Below are positions 1 to 10,626 of a DNA stretch of 64,000 bases, in pieces. Source of the stretch: Mesotaenium endlicherianum. Taxonomy: Eukaryota; Streptophyta; Zygnematophyceae; Zygnematales; Mesotaeniaceae. The first letter of the stretch is position 1, and each line of letters begins with the position of its first letter. The DNA lies in NCBI GenBank assembly GCA_009602735.1, contig WELA01007099.1:123808-187807 (forward strand). Direction: 5' to 3'. The translations under genes were made by a program, and so were the position numbers. The notes under the pieces were generated by a model. That model was not told where the DNA came from. It ran no database searches and saw nothing but the letters and a program-made list of their open reading frames with translations.

Positions 1-181
1 GAGGGCTGTCCAGATCTAGGTCCAGATCTCCGTCCCCTGATCCTGAAGCCCCAGGAACCACCCCTTAAGGTGACAGGCTGAAAAGATAGTCAGTAAGGGA
101 GGCTGGTCAGGGTCAGTTTCTTTATTTAAAGCTTTTGCAGTTTAATGTTGTCGAGGCGACAACAAGTTAAGTTGGAGGGAT
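1..181 (+). mobile_element. 3' end of a Gypsy-type retrotransposon internal region
   Basis: This stretch ends in a purine-rich tract (AAGTTGGAGGGA) directly before the TG start of the LTR at 182, the normal place of a polypurine tract. Frame 1 is open from the window edge to a stop at about 79 and could be the tail of a pol protein, but it is too short to recognise. The assignment rests on its position next to the LTR. The rest of the element lies outside the window. Confidence 0.5.
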
Positions 182-900
182 TGTAATGAATCAGTATATT
201 AGTGGATATAATATTCATTTAAATATAATAGTTAATTAAGTTCAGCCTGCTGAACTTTAGTTAATAATCAGTCTGCTGGACTTTACATAATTATCAGTTT
301 AATGACTCGGCCGAAAGCAGCAGGCTGAAGTCAACTTAAGTCAGCTTGCTGACACATTCTTTGACAGCCAGCTGACTTCCGTGCTCGGTAGCAGCGAACT
401 GCCTTGATATGCATCTAAGTGCGATATGCTAGATGAATGGCCAGATGACATCCCTATGATGGATGGCTATTCGGGATGATGGGAGATGGCGGTGGATTTG
501 GTTAACCGAGGTCCTACCAACGTGGTTAACTCCCGGGTAGGCGGTGCCATCGCACTGACCGTTGAACAGTAAACTCATTCCATGTACATATGCTAGGCAT
601 TGCTCTCGAGTTCGGCATTCGGAAACGAGGCCAACTCTCTTGTACAGCTTACTGAGAGAGATCTGAATCCAAGGCGAGAAGCCATTGATACGCACTGTCT
701 TCTAACCTTGCTTATGTATGAGTTTACTGATTTGCATTACCGATGCTAGTTTACTCGCGTTTGACTTACGAGTATTATTCCCTGCTAGTGTATTGTCCTT
801 TGCCGTTTAACGAGTTAACGGAAATACCATAAAGATTACTTGCTGATATAAAGATCTTTATTAATTGTTAATCGCCGATTTGGTAAGTCGATTCATTTCA
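182..900 (+). mobile_element. Gypsy-family LTR (3' LTR)
   Basis: A 719-bp LTR beginning TGTAATGAA and ending TTCATTTCA. The boundaries come from comparison with the 733-bp copy on the opposite strand at 42310-43042, which has the same two ends. Further copies or pieces lie at 40096-40853, 40940-41120, 41940-43830 (interrupted) and 57529-57954. The copy at 57541-57954 is nearly identical to 488-900, so this family moved recently. The preceding polypurine tract makes this the 3' LTR. No target-site duplication can be tested because the 5' side is outside the window. Confidence 0.75.
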
Positions 901-1192
901 GGCCTTCTCTACCCTGGTCACCTGCCATGGAATGAAAGGGATCGATATGAGTCCACTGGAGAGGCGGCTCGTGGACGACTGCTGGTTGAGGGGGCATCGG
1001 GTGCTCCTCCTCAGATGGGTTAGTGATAATGTTGAGAACTGAGTCTGGGTCGTCTCCACTAAGTCCTTTGTGGTAAGGTTGATAATTGAGCCCACTACGG
1101 GTAGGCATACACTGAAGATTCTAATTGCTTGCAATCAAAGGGAGACTTTTTAGAAGTAAGGATTGTGTACTCTCTAGAGTGAGCACCTCAAG

Positions 1193-1667
1193 TGTAGCGA
1201 TACAAACGAAAAGGTAACTCGAGGTACTTAGATCGCGCGCTAATTGTACTTATACAATTCAAACCGACACTTTCGGTCGCATCTGCGACGTGTCGCACGC
1301 ACCGCATCCGGCAACGCGACGGATCGTTACACTCCTCCCACCTACAAGTGTGCATGTCTCGGGCACTTAGGCCCCGGCGACGCGAGGGACGTTGTTTCGG
1401 GATAGTATCCTTTCTTCGCACAATCCAAAGATCGCCGTACGGTCTTACCATCGTCGAGTTTGGCACCCCACAGGATTTGAACCCTCGTCTCCTGGACAGG
1501 GTTGCGTACGTTCGCGCTCCGATACCAATGTAGAGATACGAACAAAAAGGTAACTCAAGGTATTTGGATCGCGCGCCTATTTTACTTATACAATTCAAAC
1601 CGACACTGCCGGTCGCATCCCCGACGTGTCGCACGCGCCGCATCCGGCCACGCGGCGGATAGTTACA
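1193..1667 (-). mobile_element. TRIM: terminal-repeat retrotransposon in miniature, apparently intact
   Basis: Two direct repeats of 139 bp each (1193-1331 and 1529-1667) start TGTAG and end GTTACA on the plus strand. They flank a 197-bp interior with no convincing gene. Read on the minus strand, the repeat at 1529-1667 is the 5' LTR. It is followed after one base by TGGTATCGGAGC (1516-1527), a primer-binding site resembling the initiator-Met tRNA site of plant elements (TGGTATCAGAGC). A purine tract GTGGGAGGAG lies just before the other LTR. The element is bordered by a perfect 5-bp target duplication TCAAG (1188-1192 and 1668-1672). The size, noncoding interior and signals fit the TRIM class, which must be mobilised in trans. 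The two LTRs differ at roughly a tenth of positions by eye. Confidence 0.87.
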
Positions 1668-4600
1668 TCAAGACTGTACTTCGATAGGAAGACTATTAAT
1701 GAAGTCTGGCCCAAAAGATCACTGGAAGCACATCATGATCTTCAAGAGTAGTCCTTTGGCAGGAATTTAAGCTGTGACTTTGCTCACCAATTGTGAATTT
1801 CTTGAAGAGACTAGATGCCAAGAGGGTTTGCCCTTCACAAGAGAGAGATTAAGTGGTCCTGAAAACACAAGAGGTAAAAGTGTAAGCTATACTGGTAACT
1901 TTGTTACTTATAACTTGCAAAATCGACTTTTAAAAAAAGTCCCTTTAAGGGCATCCATTGATATATACTCCCTGCAAAACCGGCGCTGAAGGCGGCAGAT
2001 TCAATGCACAGTCACACGAGGAAGCTCTCCTATGTCCACAAAAATGGAGGCAAGGCACGTACTAGCACTCCCGCTTGCTAAGCGTAACTCAAACCAATCA
2101 AATCTAGGGCAAGAAATATGCTATATGCGTCTCACTAGTGGTAGCTTACCTCCACCAATGCTACCTAAATAAAGCCTTAAAAGTAGATTTGGAAGTCAAG
2201 GAAGCTTCCTCTAGGGATTAGTGATGCAGTCACCAAGTTATAGCTTTAATGATGCTCATTTACTATGATAATGCAAAGTGTGTACTATCAAACTCACGGA
2301 TTTGGACGCTAAAGGCTAGGGGTCCTTGGAGTTGCGAAGAGCCAACAAGTGACCTTTGGGCACACTAAATCACAAAGTGGCCTTTGGTGAAACTTTGCTA
2401 GGGGTCGACAGGTGGCGCGGACTAGATCGCGGATATCTCGCTCGACACTTGACCAAATGACGCGAAACCGGTGCCATTCGGAAGGTGGCTCGGCGCTCTA
2501 CACTTCAACAATTTGGAGCGCTAGCAAAAGTCAACACATAGATGCGTAAATTCAAGTCGAAGTCGGCCTTCCTAGGTTGATGGTTCACGCACGTGTAGCT
2601 CGGTTTAGTGCGACGACCTCGACCTAATGAGTTATGACAACTATCACTATGTAAAGCATTTTTGCTATGGAGGCTTGCGAGTTTCAAGCAGAATGTTGAG
2701 GGTGTTTTGGACTTATGAGTGTCCCGATATGTGTCCTTTGAGATCGATGAGTCGTGTGATGGGTCTTGGGACGTTCACACTTGGCCGGGCTATGGGTCGA
2801 TAGATAACTTTCACTAAAATGCAAATGTCTCCCAATATCCATCCAAATGACGCAAAACCTTTCACGTTCAAAAGATGGCTTGATGCACTTCAATTCTACG
2901 AATTGAAAATATAGAAAATGTAAATGTATTAATATAAACTGTCGAATGCAATATGGTGAATCTATGTGGACCTTCACACACTTGTAGCTTGCAATAATGC
3001 ATCATGCTCGAGACAATAAATCATGACTCCTTACACAAATTTTGGCTACAAAGACATAGAATTGAAAGTGTACTACAGTAGAGATACAAATGTAGTAAGC
3101 TGAACCAGGAATCACAACATCAGTGTCCTTCCTCCTTTTTGTTTAGATCACACACACAGAGAAAGGAAACATCACGAGGAATATGTAAAATGATATAGGC
3201 ACAAGAGTTTGATTGAGACGAAAACTATACTATACAAATCATTTTTTCTCTGCTTCATGAGGTCCTTGATAGGGATGTGGTGACAAAGTTAACAAGTCGT
3301 GAAAGTTGTGGTTAAGTGCCATGTGGTTGATGAGGCAACAAAGCGTGAAGCTTGCAACGTAACGTTATTTGCATGTGAGATATTGCGGACCAATTCTCTA
3401 CAAAAATGATCATATAATAAAATTGACAAATTATACTCACTTGTGACATTTTATTGACAAAAGTTTAAAGTTTTCAAAAAACTTGAAGACAAGGGTTTGT
3501 TAATAGCGTTTTTGTTTTTTTACTTCTTGCTTGCCGTTAAATTCATATTTTGAGACATGTGTTTTTTTCTTGCTCCATCTCGTGCGTGGTTTGTGTTACC
3601 TATCTATCCGGATACATATGTTGGGTTTGCCACCGAGAGTTGAAAACATCCCTAACATTCATGCGCATTGTCAGAATGGATCTCGAAGCACTTTCAGAAA
3701 TTTGCTAGTGACTTGCTGGGCATCCCATGAAAATTTGAACCTTGCTGTTGGAAGAGGGTGTGGATCAGGCCCCTCGATTTGACAAAATTCGCGAACTTTG
3801 AAACATTTCGGAAACATTCTCTGGCCTGCTCTGGGCGTCGGTAAGGGTTTCGAGAACATCCAACAAAGTTTGGTAGGAATTTTTAATGGCGTAATAACAT
3901 CCCACGACACTTTTTAGAGGAAAGTTGGAACTTCTGGGATCTTACGCAACATCTGCTCCCAATGACCAGGATTTCATTTGACGTGATTTACGATATCGCA
4001 TGATTTTAAAACATTCAGAAAAGCAAATAACATCAGAAATTCTGCGAACCCTGGGGCCTGGTGTGGATGGTGGTTGTAAGGAGCTCGGGCTATATTTCTT
4101 TCTTTGGACGACTAGCTACCATTGCTGATAGAAAATTAGATGTAGATTGACGTTGAAAGAGCACCAAATTAGAAGAGCCTATGCATCAAAGTGAAGGAGT
4201 TGATCAAAGTTGACCACCACGAATCCATCCACTGTGGGCGGGCCTCAAGTGATGCGCATAGCCACGACCAGCCACGGCACTTAAATGGTACGTATTCATT
4301 ATTGAGGTACGCGCAAAGAAACTTATAGAGCAGATGCATGAATGCCGCCGACTCTCCGCCTCGGAGGCAGTAAAATATAGTGCAGTTGACAACTTGATTG
4401 ATTCGTTGTTAGCACGTTAAACTACTATAGCAAACCGAAACAGGTAGTCAGCAAGTGCTCGACTTGCACTTTGCCTGCCCTTGACGAAGTGTTTGACTTG
4501 GTTTGACATGCTTTGAAGCAGCTAAATTGAATTGGTTTGAGGCAGTTTGAGGCAGTTTGAAGCAGTTCAGGTGAGTTCGAGACATTTTGAAGCATTTTGA

Positions 4601-5046
4601 ACTCCTTAGCACTCCTCAGCACTCAGATGTTCCTGACTTTGTCCGATCCTTCCATGTCATCGGCGTCCGATTGTAGTCAATCACGTGTTGATTGAAAGGC
4701 ATCTACATGTTATTGTCTACAGAGGCCGGGGGGTAGAGTTTAACTTACACCCAAACTTGAGTACGACGTGATGAAAGTTTCGATGAGTTGCCGTGATTAG
4801 GTGAATAATTATCAATGCTGCTGATTTTTTCAGTATACAATTTCAGAGGCTCTGCAGGGAAAACGCGACACTCGATTTGCCATAAGCGCTCGGACACGCA
4901 CCGCCAGGCATTTACCGTCTTGTAGGAAAAAGCTGAAGGATGGGACCGACAATTTGGCTTGCAGCACCCGGTGGATGAGGATCGAGACGAGGAGCAGCTG
5001 CATTGTCAAATTTTTCACGAGTATTCAACCTGAGGCGAGCTTTTGC
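1668..5046. other. Spacer with old duplications, no recognisable gene
   Basis: No open frame here looks like a conserved protein. Two blocks, about 2455-2515 and 2845-2905, share CCAAATGACGC and the sequence that follows, so part of the spacer is an old duplication. A short 10-bp tandem repeat lies at 4536-4565. The rest shows nothing I can name. Confidence 0.4.
4536..4565. repeat. 10-bp tandem repeat TTTGARGCAG x3
   Basis: Three adjacent copies of TTTGAGGCAG or TTTGAAGCAG, with degenerate copies on both sides (4511-4521 and 4585-4600). Confidence 0.7.
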
Positions 5047-5053
5047 TATATAA
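5047..5053 (+). promoter_or_regulatory. TATA box of the PstS-like gene
   Basis: TATATAA lies 126 bp upstream of the ATG at 5179. It would place transcription start near 5078-5085 and give a 5' UTR of roughly 100 nt. This is inferred from motif and position only. Confidence 0.5.
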
Positions 5054-5178
5054 GTCGCTTGGTGCTTTCTCTCTTCATCATTGTCCTCTAGCGCCTGTCC
5101 CGCGTCCCTTTTAACCATAATTTGGCAAGTAAGCGACAAGCACCACAACTTACACTAGCCAAATTAGTTTCGAGAACA

Positions 5179-7652
5179 ATGGCTCGCCCAAACGCCATGC
5201 TCTTGCTGTTGGTCAGCCTTCTGGCTCTTTCTCAGTGCAGCGTTTTTGCCCAGTTTATTGGTGGAGGCTCTTCCGCTGCTCCTCTGGAGAACCAGGTCAT
5301 TAACAGCATCAATGCCCGCTACAAGGCAGGAATTGCAGCATACAAGAACACCAACTCTCAGGGTAAGGACGAGGAAGCTATGAATGCACGCACCATACGA
5401 TTGAGCTTCAGTCAGGGACATGGATAGACTCGCGTTTTCAAGGGACCGCTAGACGTGGCCTCAGCGGCTCCTTTACATGCGCTTTGGCCTCCTGTGTGCT
5501 TAGTCAGACAATCGATTGATGACAGAAGTAGATGCATGCTCGCTGCATGCAAGGGTGTTCTGAAGTAGGATCCACTTATATAGACTCAAGCATGTAGCAC
5601 CGCTACACTGAACTGTTTGTACGTGGGCCCTTCACTGTGGACTTGACCAAGTATTCCTTCTTGTCAGCATTGAGCTCCAAAGATGGATCGTTTTGCTGCT
5701 TAGATAAGAGGGACTTTTTTCTGCACTTAGTATTTTTTCACTTATGGCATGTATTTGTTGGTGCTAGAAGTTTTTTAGATATAGCCATCTGACTTGGGAA
5801 TTTGCTTTCTTCCACAGATGGCAGGCTTGGTGCCAAGAGCGGCAAGTATCAGATTGGAGTTTCTATCACCCCCCTCACGGCAGCTGAGCGCGTCGGTTTT
5901 ACCCACTACACTATTCCGCAGGTATGCGCTCGTAAAGAAGCTAGAATAATAAAAGCTAGAAGTGATAGACGTGCCAGTAGTATTCCAGAAGGCGTACGTG
6001 CTGCGAGGTGGCATACAACAGTGGTAGGCGCTTTTCTTTGTTATCAGTCAAAGCTATAGATTGGCCTACACTGCGTTGTTTCTCTTGAATCCACCGTGTC
6101 ACTGTGTGAACTTCAGATTGAGCAGGGGCATTGACTACCACGGGACAAATCAGAACTAAGTGCTTCCCACCGTTGTCAACTGACAATCAATCATTAATCA
6201 ACGTTTTCAAAATGCTGTGCTGGATTACTATTATAATTGCAGGCCCTGGTGACGGTCTCCTTTGTGTCCAATAAGGCTGGACTCCGATTAAGCGCCGCCC
6301 AGATCGTGGCAATCTACAGCGGCAAGATCTTGAAGTGGGAGCAGATTCCCGGCTCAGGCCTCAGTGGCACCATCATCCCTGTTGTACGCAAGGACGCTGC
6401 CGGAACAACTGACCTCATCACTCGCTACCTTTTCGTAAGTTCATTTCTCAATAAGCACTAGCCCCATGATTTAGTGGTACGATTCTTATAGTAAACATAC
6501 AGCTTTCTTTGGCACACTATGTAGGTGATATACTTGTAAGTTTCAAAAGCATGGCATGGTGGCTGCATGTGTCTATCAAGTATTGTACATATGAGGACAT
6601 TCCCTGATGCTATACTGCATGTTGCAGGCTGCCAAGGTCGGGTGGGCATACAAGAACACGGGAGAGGGTCCCTTCAGCTTTGGCAACCCCAACGTGAAGT
6701 ACGGCCAGGGAAATGCAGGACAGGCCACCATCATCAAAGCCAACGCCCTGGCCTTCGGATACGCCCAGGTGAGCTGAGCAGACCATGTTGCCCTCCTTGT
6801 GCCGTTTTCCATTATACTTTTGAAGGAGGTTCTGTACCTGGTGAATCAGATCATGCGCTGCACTCGGACACGGTACGCTGCTTACGCGATGTGATAGATA
6901 GTCCCTTAGCTGGTCTCATCACAAAAACAGAGGACCTGACGCATGCATATCGGTGCCTGGCCTTTCCCTTGTGGGCTGCAGTCTGGTATCGGCGTGAAGC
7001 AGTTCAGGCTCCAGGAGATTGCCATCACCAACGCCGCCGGCAAGTACGTCAAGATCTCCGCCGGTGCTGACTACTTGGCGGCAGTGCCCCGCTCCCCCCC
7101 GGCCCCTGCCAGCCCCGTGTGGAGCGGCACCAGCCTTATCTACGTGCGCGGCCCTGCCACCTTCCCAGTGGTGTCCTTTGTGTACACCTTCTACAGGCCC
7201 AGCTACGCCTCTGAGGGTCAGACTGGAGGCCTGGTCGTCGCCTTCGGCCTCTACACTCAGGTATGCATAGTCCAGGCACTCATCGTCTCCCACACCCCAC
7301 TAGCAATATTTTCTTACTAGCTTTCGAGGTCCACCCTGCTGTTCCCTAAGTTTACTTGCATCAGTTCATTTACTCTACCATCCCAATCATGTCCATGTTG
7401 GAGCTTTTCAAACCTAGAATGGCAGAGTAAAGTATGAGACCTTGTGAAGTATTAACGTGGATCATGTTTCCGAATCAGTGAAGATGAGCTAATTTGATCA
7501 ACTGTTCTCTACAATGACAGACTCCCGTGGCACAGAAGTTCTCGTCGGCCTTCTTCTTCTACCAGATCCCTACCAAGTTCCTCGTCAGCAACAGGGCTGC
7601 CCTGAAGAGCATCAAGCTTGCTGCCGGCGTCAGGCTCCCCTTCAATCCTTAG
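5179..7652 (+). CDS. Secreted PstS-like periplasmic-binding-fold protein
   Basis: Six exons, all with GT-AG borders and matching phases: 5179-5362, 5818-5921, 6243-6434, 6628-6768, 6982-7260, 7521-7652; 343 aa. Residues 1-24 form a signal peptide (hydrophobic LLLLVSLLAL core, likely cleavage VFA/QF). The mature start GGGSSAAP resembles the first ligand loop of PstS and DING proteins. LSAAQIVAIYSGKILKW and VVRKDAAGTTDLITRYL (residues 112-157) match the PstS core LGDIYLGKIKKWDD and VVRRADGSGT. PFSFG...NAG and NALAFGYAQ match its second lobe. PstS binds phosphate for ABC import in bacteria. A eukaryotic secreted homologue would act in the wall, apoplast or endomembrane system; this is inference. 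Pocket residues differ: E. coli Asp56 corresponds to Ile78 and Ser139 to Ala149, while Arg135, Gly140 and Thr141 are kept (Arg145, Gly150, Thr151). Phosphate may not be the ligand. No transporter partner lies nearby. Confidence 0.86.
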
Positions 7653-9853
7653 AAGGAAAACATGCTATGCCTTCTGGACGAGCTGCCTCAGAGCAGCAGC
7701 TTATGAATCTGTTCCGACAATCTTTCGAGTTTGGCGCAGACGAACATGATCTTTTTTTAATCCTAGCTACTTTTCTCATTATTTTAGTTATATATATGAT
7801 CAATATTTCAAACCTTCACCTCTCCCGCTTGAGATTTAGCCATTCCCATTGTATCCAAAGGAAGTGAAATAAATTGTGATTACATTCCCTTTCAGACCGT
7901 TGCATTCAACCACGTCACAAGAGCCACACAAAGTCAATGCAGACCATGTGCCTGATGCATATTGCAGTCGTGCTGTATTGGTGAATGCTTCTCCCGCTTC
8001 TCCCTCACCAACCTTTTCCAACGTCACTCCAGAGACTTCAGCTTAAGCTAGCTAGTGTTCGGTATGGAGCCTCAAAGCCTCCCTTACACTTCAATTGGAC
8101 TTTTTCCTGAACGTAAGTGCTTGTTAGTTCAACTAGCCTCATCCCGGGGTGTACAAATGCGGGTTAGACAGATATTAGTTCAGGTCTGCTAAGTCATTTG
8201 AAAATAAGAGTGAGGATACACGCTAGTAGGCAATAGGAATTGACTCAAAAAATCAGGGTTTCTATGAGGTGCCAAAAGCCTCCCGATCCCCTTCTTTAAT
8301 TCACTTGCCTTAGCTCAATTAGGCAGGTAGTCAGACCCTAAAACCAATGACCCTCAACCATGCGGAAGGTCTCGAGAGGTTCACTATCTGCAGCATGAGC
8401 GGTCCTTAGAGAGTTGCTGACTGCTAGCAGAATATTTGGTTGAGTGCATTTTCACCATTCCATAGAACTATCATTTTTGTTTCTTTTTGCGTAAGGCAGT
8501 GCCCATGTGCGCACATACACATCAGCACACTTGGACGCTCACCTATCTGCGTCTACTTGACAACACTGCATGCTGCTGCTGTGCTGACTAATTAAAACTG
8601 CCCTCAATAGAATGTCTGCCCCCCCCTCTATCACCCCAGAAGTTATCCTTGGATGTTAGACCCTGAATATCCCAGGTGGTATTTGCCGCAAAAAGCAGCA
8701 AGTCTCTTGACAATTCCTGCTTCAAGACCCACTGCACCGCCCCCCCTTGCCCCCCCCATTGATTCCATCGTGTTTTTGAGCTGGACCACATGCAAGTGCA
8801 ATTTTTATGTTTACTGCCGTACATAATGAATAAGAGCAGATTTCATCTGCAATATACTGGGGGTAAGGGCTCCAAATGGGGGATATAAAGGATACTCCAC
8901 CAGTAATTACTGCAAGGGTCGATCAGTGATCGGCCTGTCCCCTTTCCTAGAGGACTCCCCACCCAATTCATATGGCCAGGAGGGGTGTGTTGAGGTTAGG
9001 GGCAAGGCCAGAAACGTGCAAATAGTCGCTGCTGTCCCTACAGTTTCAGGAGTAGAAAGAAGTCCAGATGCAAGCATCACACTTTCGTTATTCCGGCCTT
9101 TGATGGGTCCAAAAGAAGACTAGGGTAGCTCCAGGACGGAATCGATGTTTACTCACAGGCCGTGAGTGCATGTTTGAAAGTTGCCCTTCCCGATTGTTCC
9201 TGCGCCACAAGTTAGGGGGAGCAAAGCCCTCTGCTCGTAATCAATCTTCCTAGCACTGGGTCCATGATCTGATGTATTGAAAGAATCTCCATGAACCCTC
9301 CATGCCACTAAAAACATTCACGAAATTGCATACACGAAGGAGAAAACATTTCTGGCTCTGAGCAGCACATGACCATGAAGAGGGACAGCAAACGAAAAAA
9401 AGGTGGAACTAGCAAGAGTCGGAAACTATGTTGCTCTTTTTACGACCGTCAAGCCAGGCCGCAGGCAACATGTTGAGTGACCAACATGTGAGAAGAAGCC
9501 ATGCGATACGTCCATACACGAGTTCTTATTACTATCAAGACGGTCTGAAGAGGATATGCGACAACCAAGTCCTGTGGGCTCGTGTTTTCGTGAGCTAGGT
9601 CTATATCAACATGATGGATCATGGCTGCTGATGAGTGCATTAGGTCCTGCACAGTCCTGACATGGGAGCGTGAGGACAATTTATGGACCCCGTCCAACGC
9701 CTCGGTCTGCCTAAATCAGTCGCAATGATATGATATGTCGCAATTCAGTAGGGGATGACCGGGTGCGACTCGGCAAAGATTATCAAGCTATTGTAAGCAG
9801 GAGGGGAGCGTTACGGAACGTTGGGGGCATGGGGCATTGATGGGGGTGCTAAC
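7653..9853. other. Spacer downstream of the PstS-like gene
   Basis: It holds the 3' UTR of the preceding gene and spacer without a recognisable gene. Several C-runs (for example 8617-8626 and 8739-8758) could be sequencing weak points. Confidence 0.4.
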
Positions 9854-10064
9854 CATGGGGTGCTAACCAGTGCTAACTGTCGCAAGAAAGTGCCTACTAA
9901 TAGTTGTTTTCGCCAAACTTGCAAGTCGTGCCGCAAAGATAAGCGTTTTATTGATTTTTGACGCAGCTCCAAGGGCTAAAATTAGCCAACATCTTGATTG
10001 TTTTCCGCAATTGAAAAAAAGTCACAATCCTGCGCCTTCTTTTCAGAAGAGTTATCAGCCCATG
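9854..10064. mobile_element. Degenerate hAT-like MITE
   Basis: It starts CATGGGGTGCTAAC and ends GTTATCAGCCCATG, an imperfect inverted pair related to the perfect terminal inverted repeat of the MITE at 34816-35153. The interior (GTGCTAACTGTCGCAA, then CTTGCAAGT and TTATTGATTTTTGACGC) also resembles that element read in reverse. At 211 bp it is shorter, and no target duplication is visible, so it is probably an old or rearranged copy. Confidence 0.55.
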
Positions 10065-10626
10065 GTTGGGGGGCCTTTGGGAGCGTCTTGGTCAGTGGGC
10101 AGTTCTGACAGATCCGATGAGCAGACTTTTTCGGTCCATTAAATTCGGTTGTTTTTTGATAGTTCCTTGAGCTTTCCTCTTACGTGTTTCTCATCTGTCA
10201 CTTCATTTAACCTTGGTAGTCAGATTCCAAGGTCGGTGAATGCCGCAGCGCCCTGCTCCTCATAGATGCTCACGGACGCATCCCACTCAATCCCACTACG
10301 CGCTTATTACCACTTTTTCCAAGCGTCACAAGATATGCACCGGGCTTGGTCAGGCCAGGCAAACCTGGTGAAATCTGGGCAAAGGTGAGCAAGGTGGCAT
10401 GAAAGTCGGAATTTAGAGCTCAATTGTAATGGCAAAACATGAGAATGCAGGCGAGGAGTGATGGTTAATATCTTTCTGTAGTATCGCCACTTGATTTCGT
10501 TCTGTATTGGCTCATTGTGTTTAGTGGTTGGGATTTCTCGGAGCAGACAAAGACAGGCAATCGTTCACTAGGCATATTATCAAGTTTGGAGAAAGTCCGA
10601 AATAACTAATATTCGGAGTGAACATA

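Noticed and set aside
1188-1643. 151-codon minus-strand frame
   Set aside because: It runs through both LTRs and the interior of the TRIM, and its two ends repeat each other because the LTRs do.
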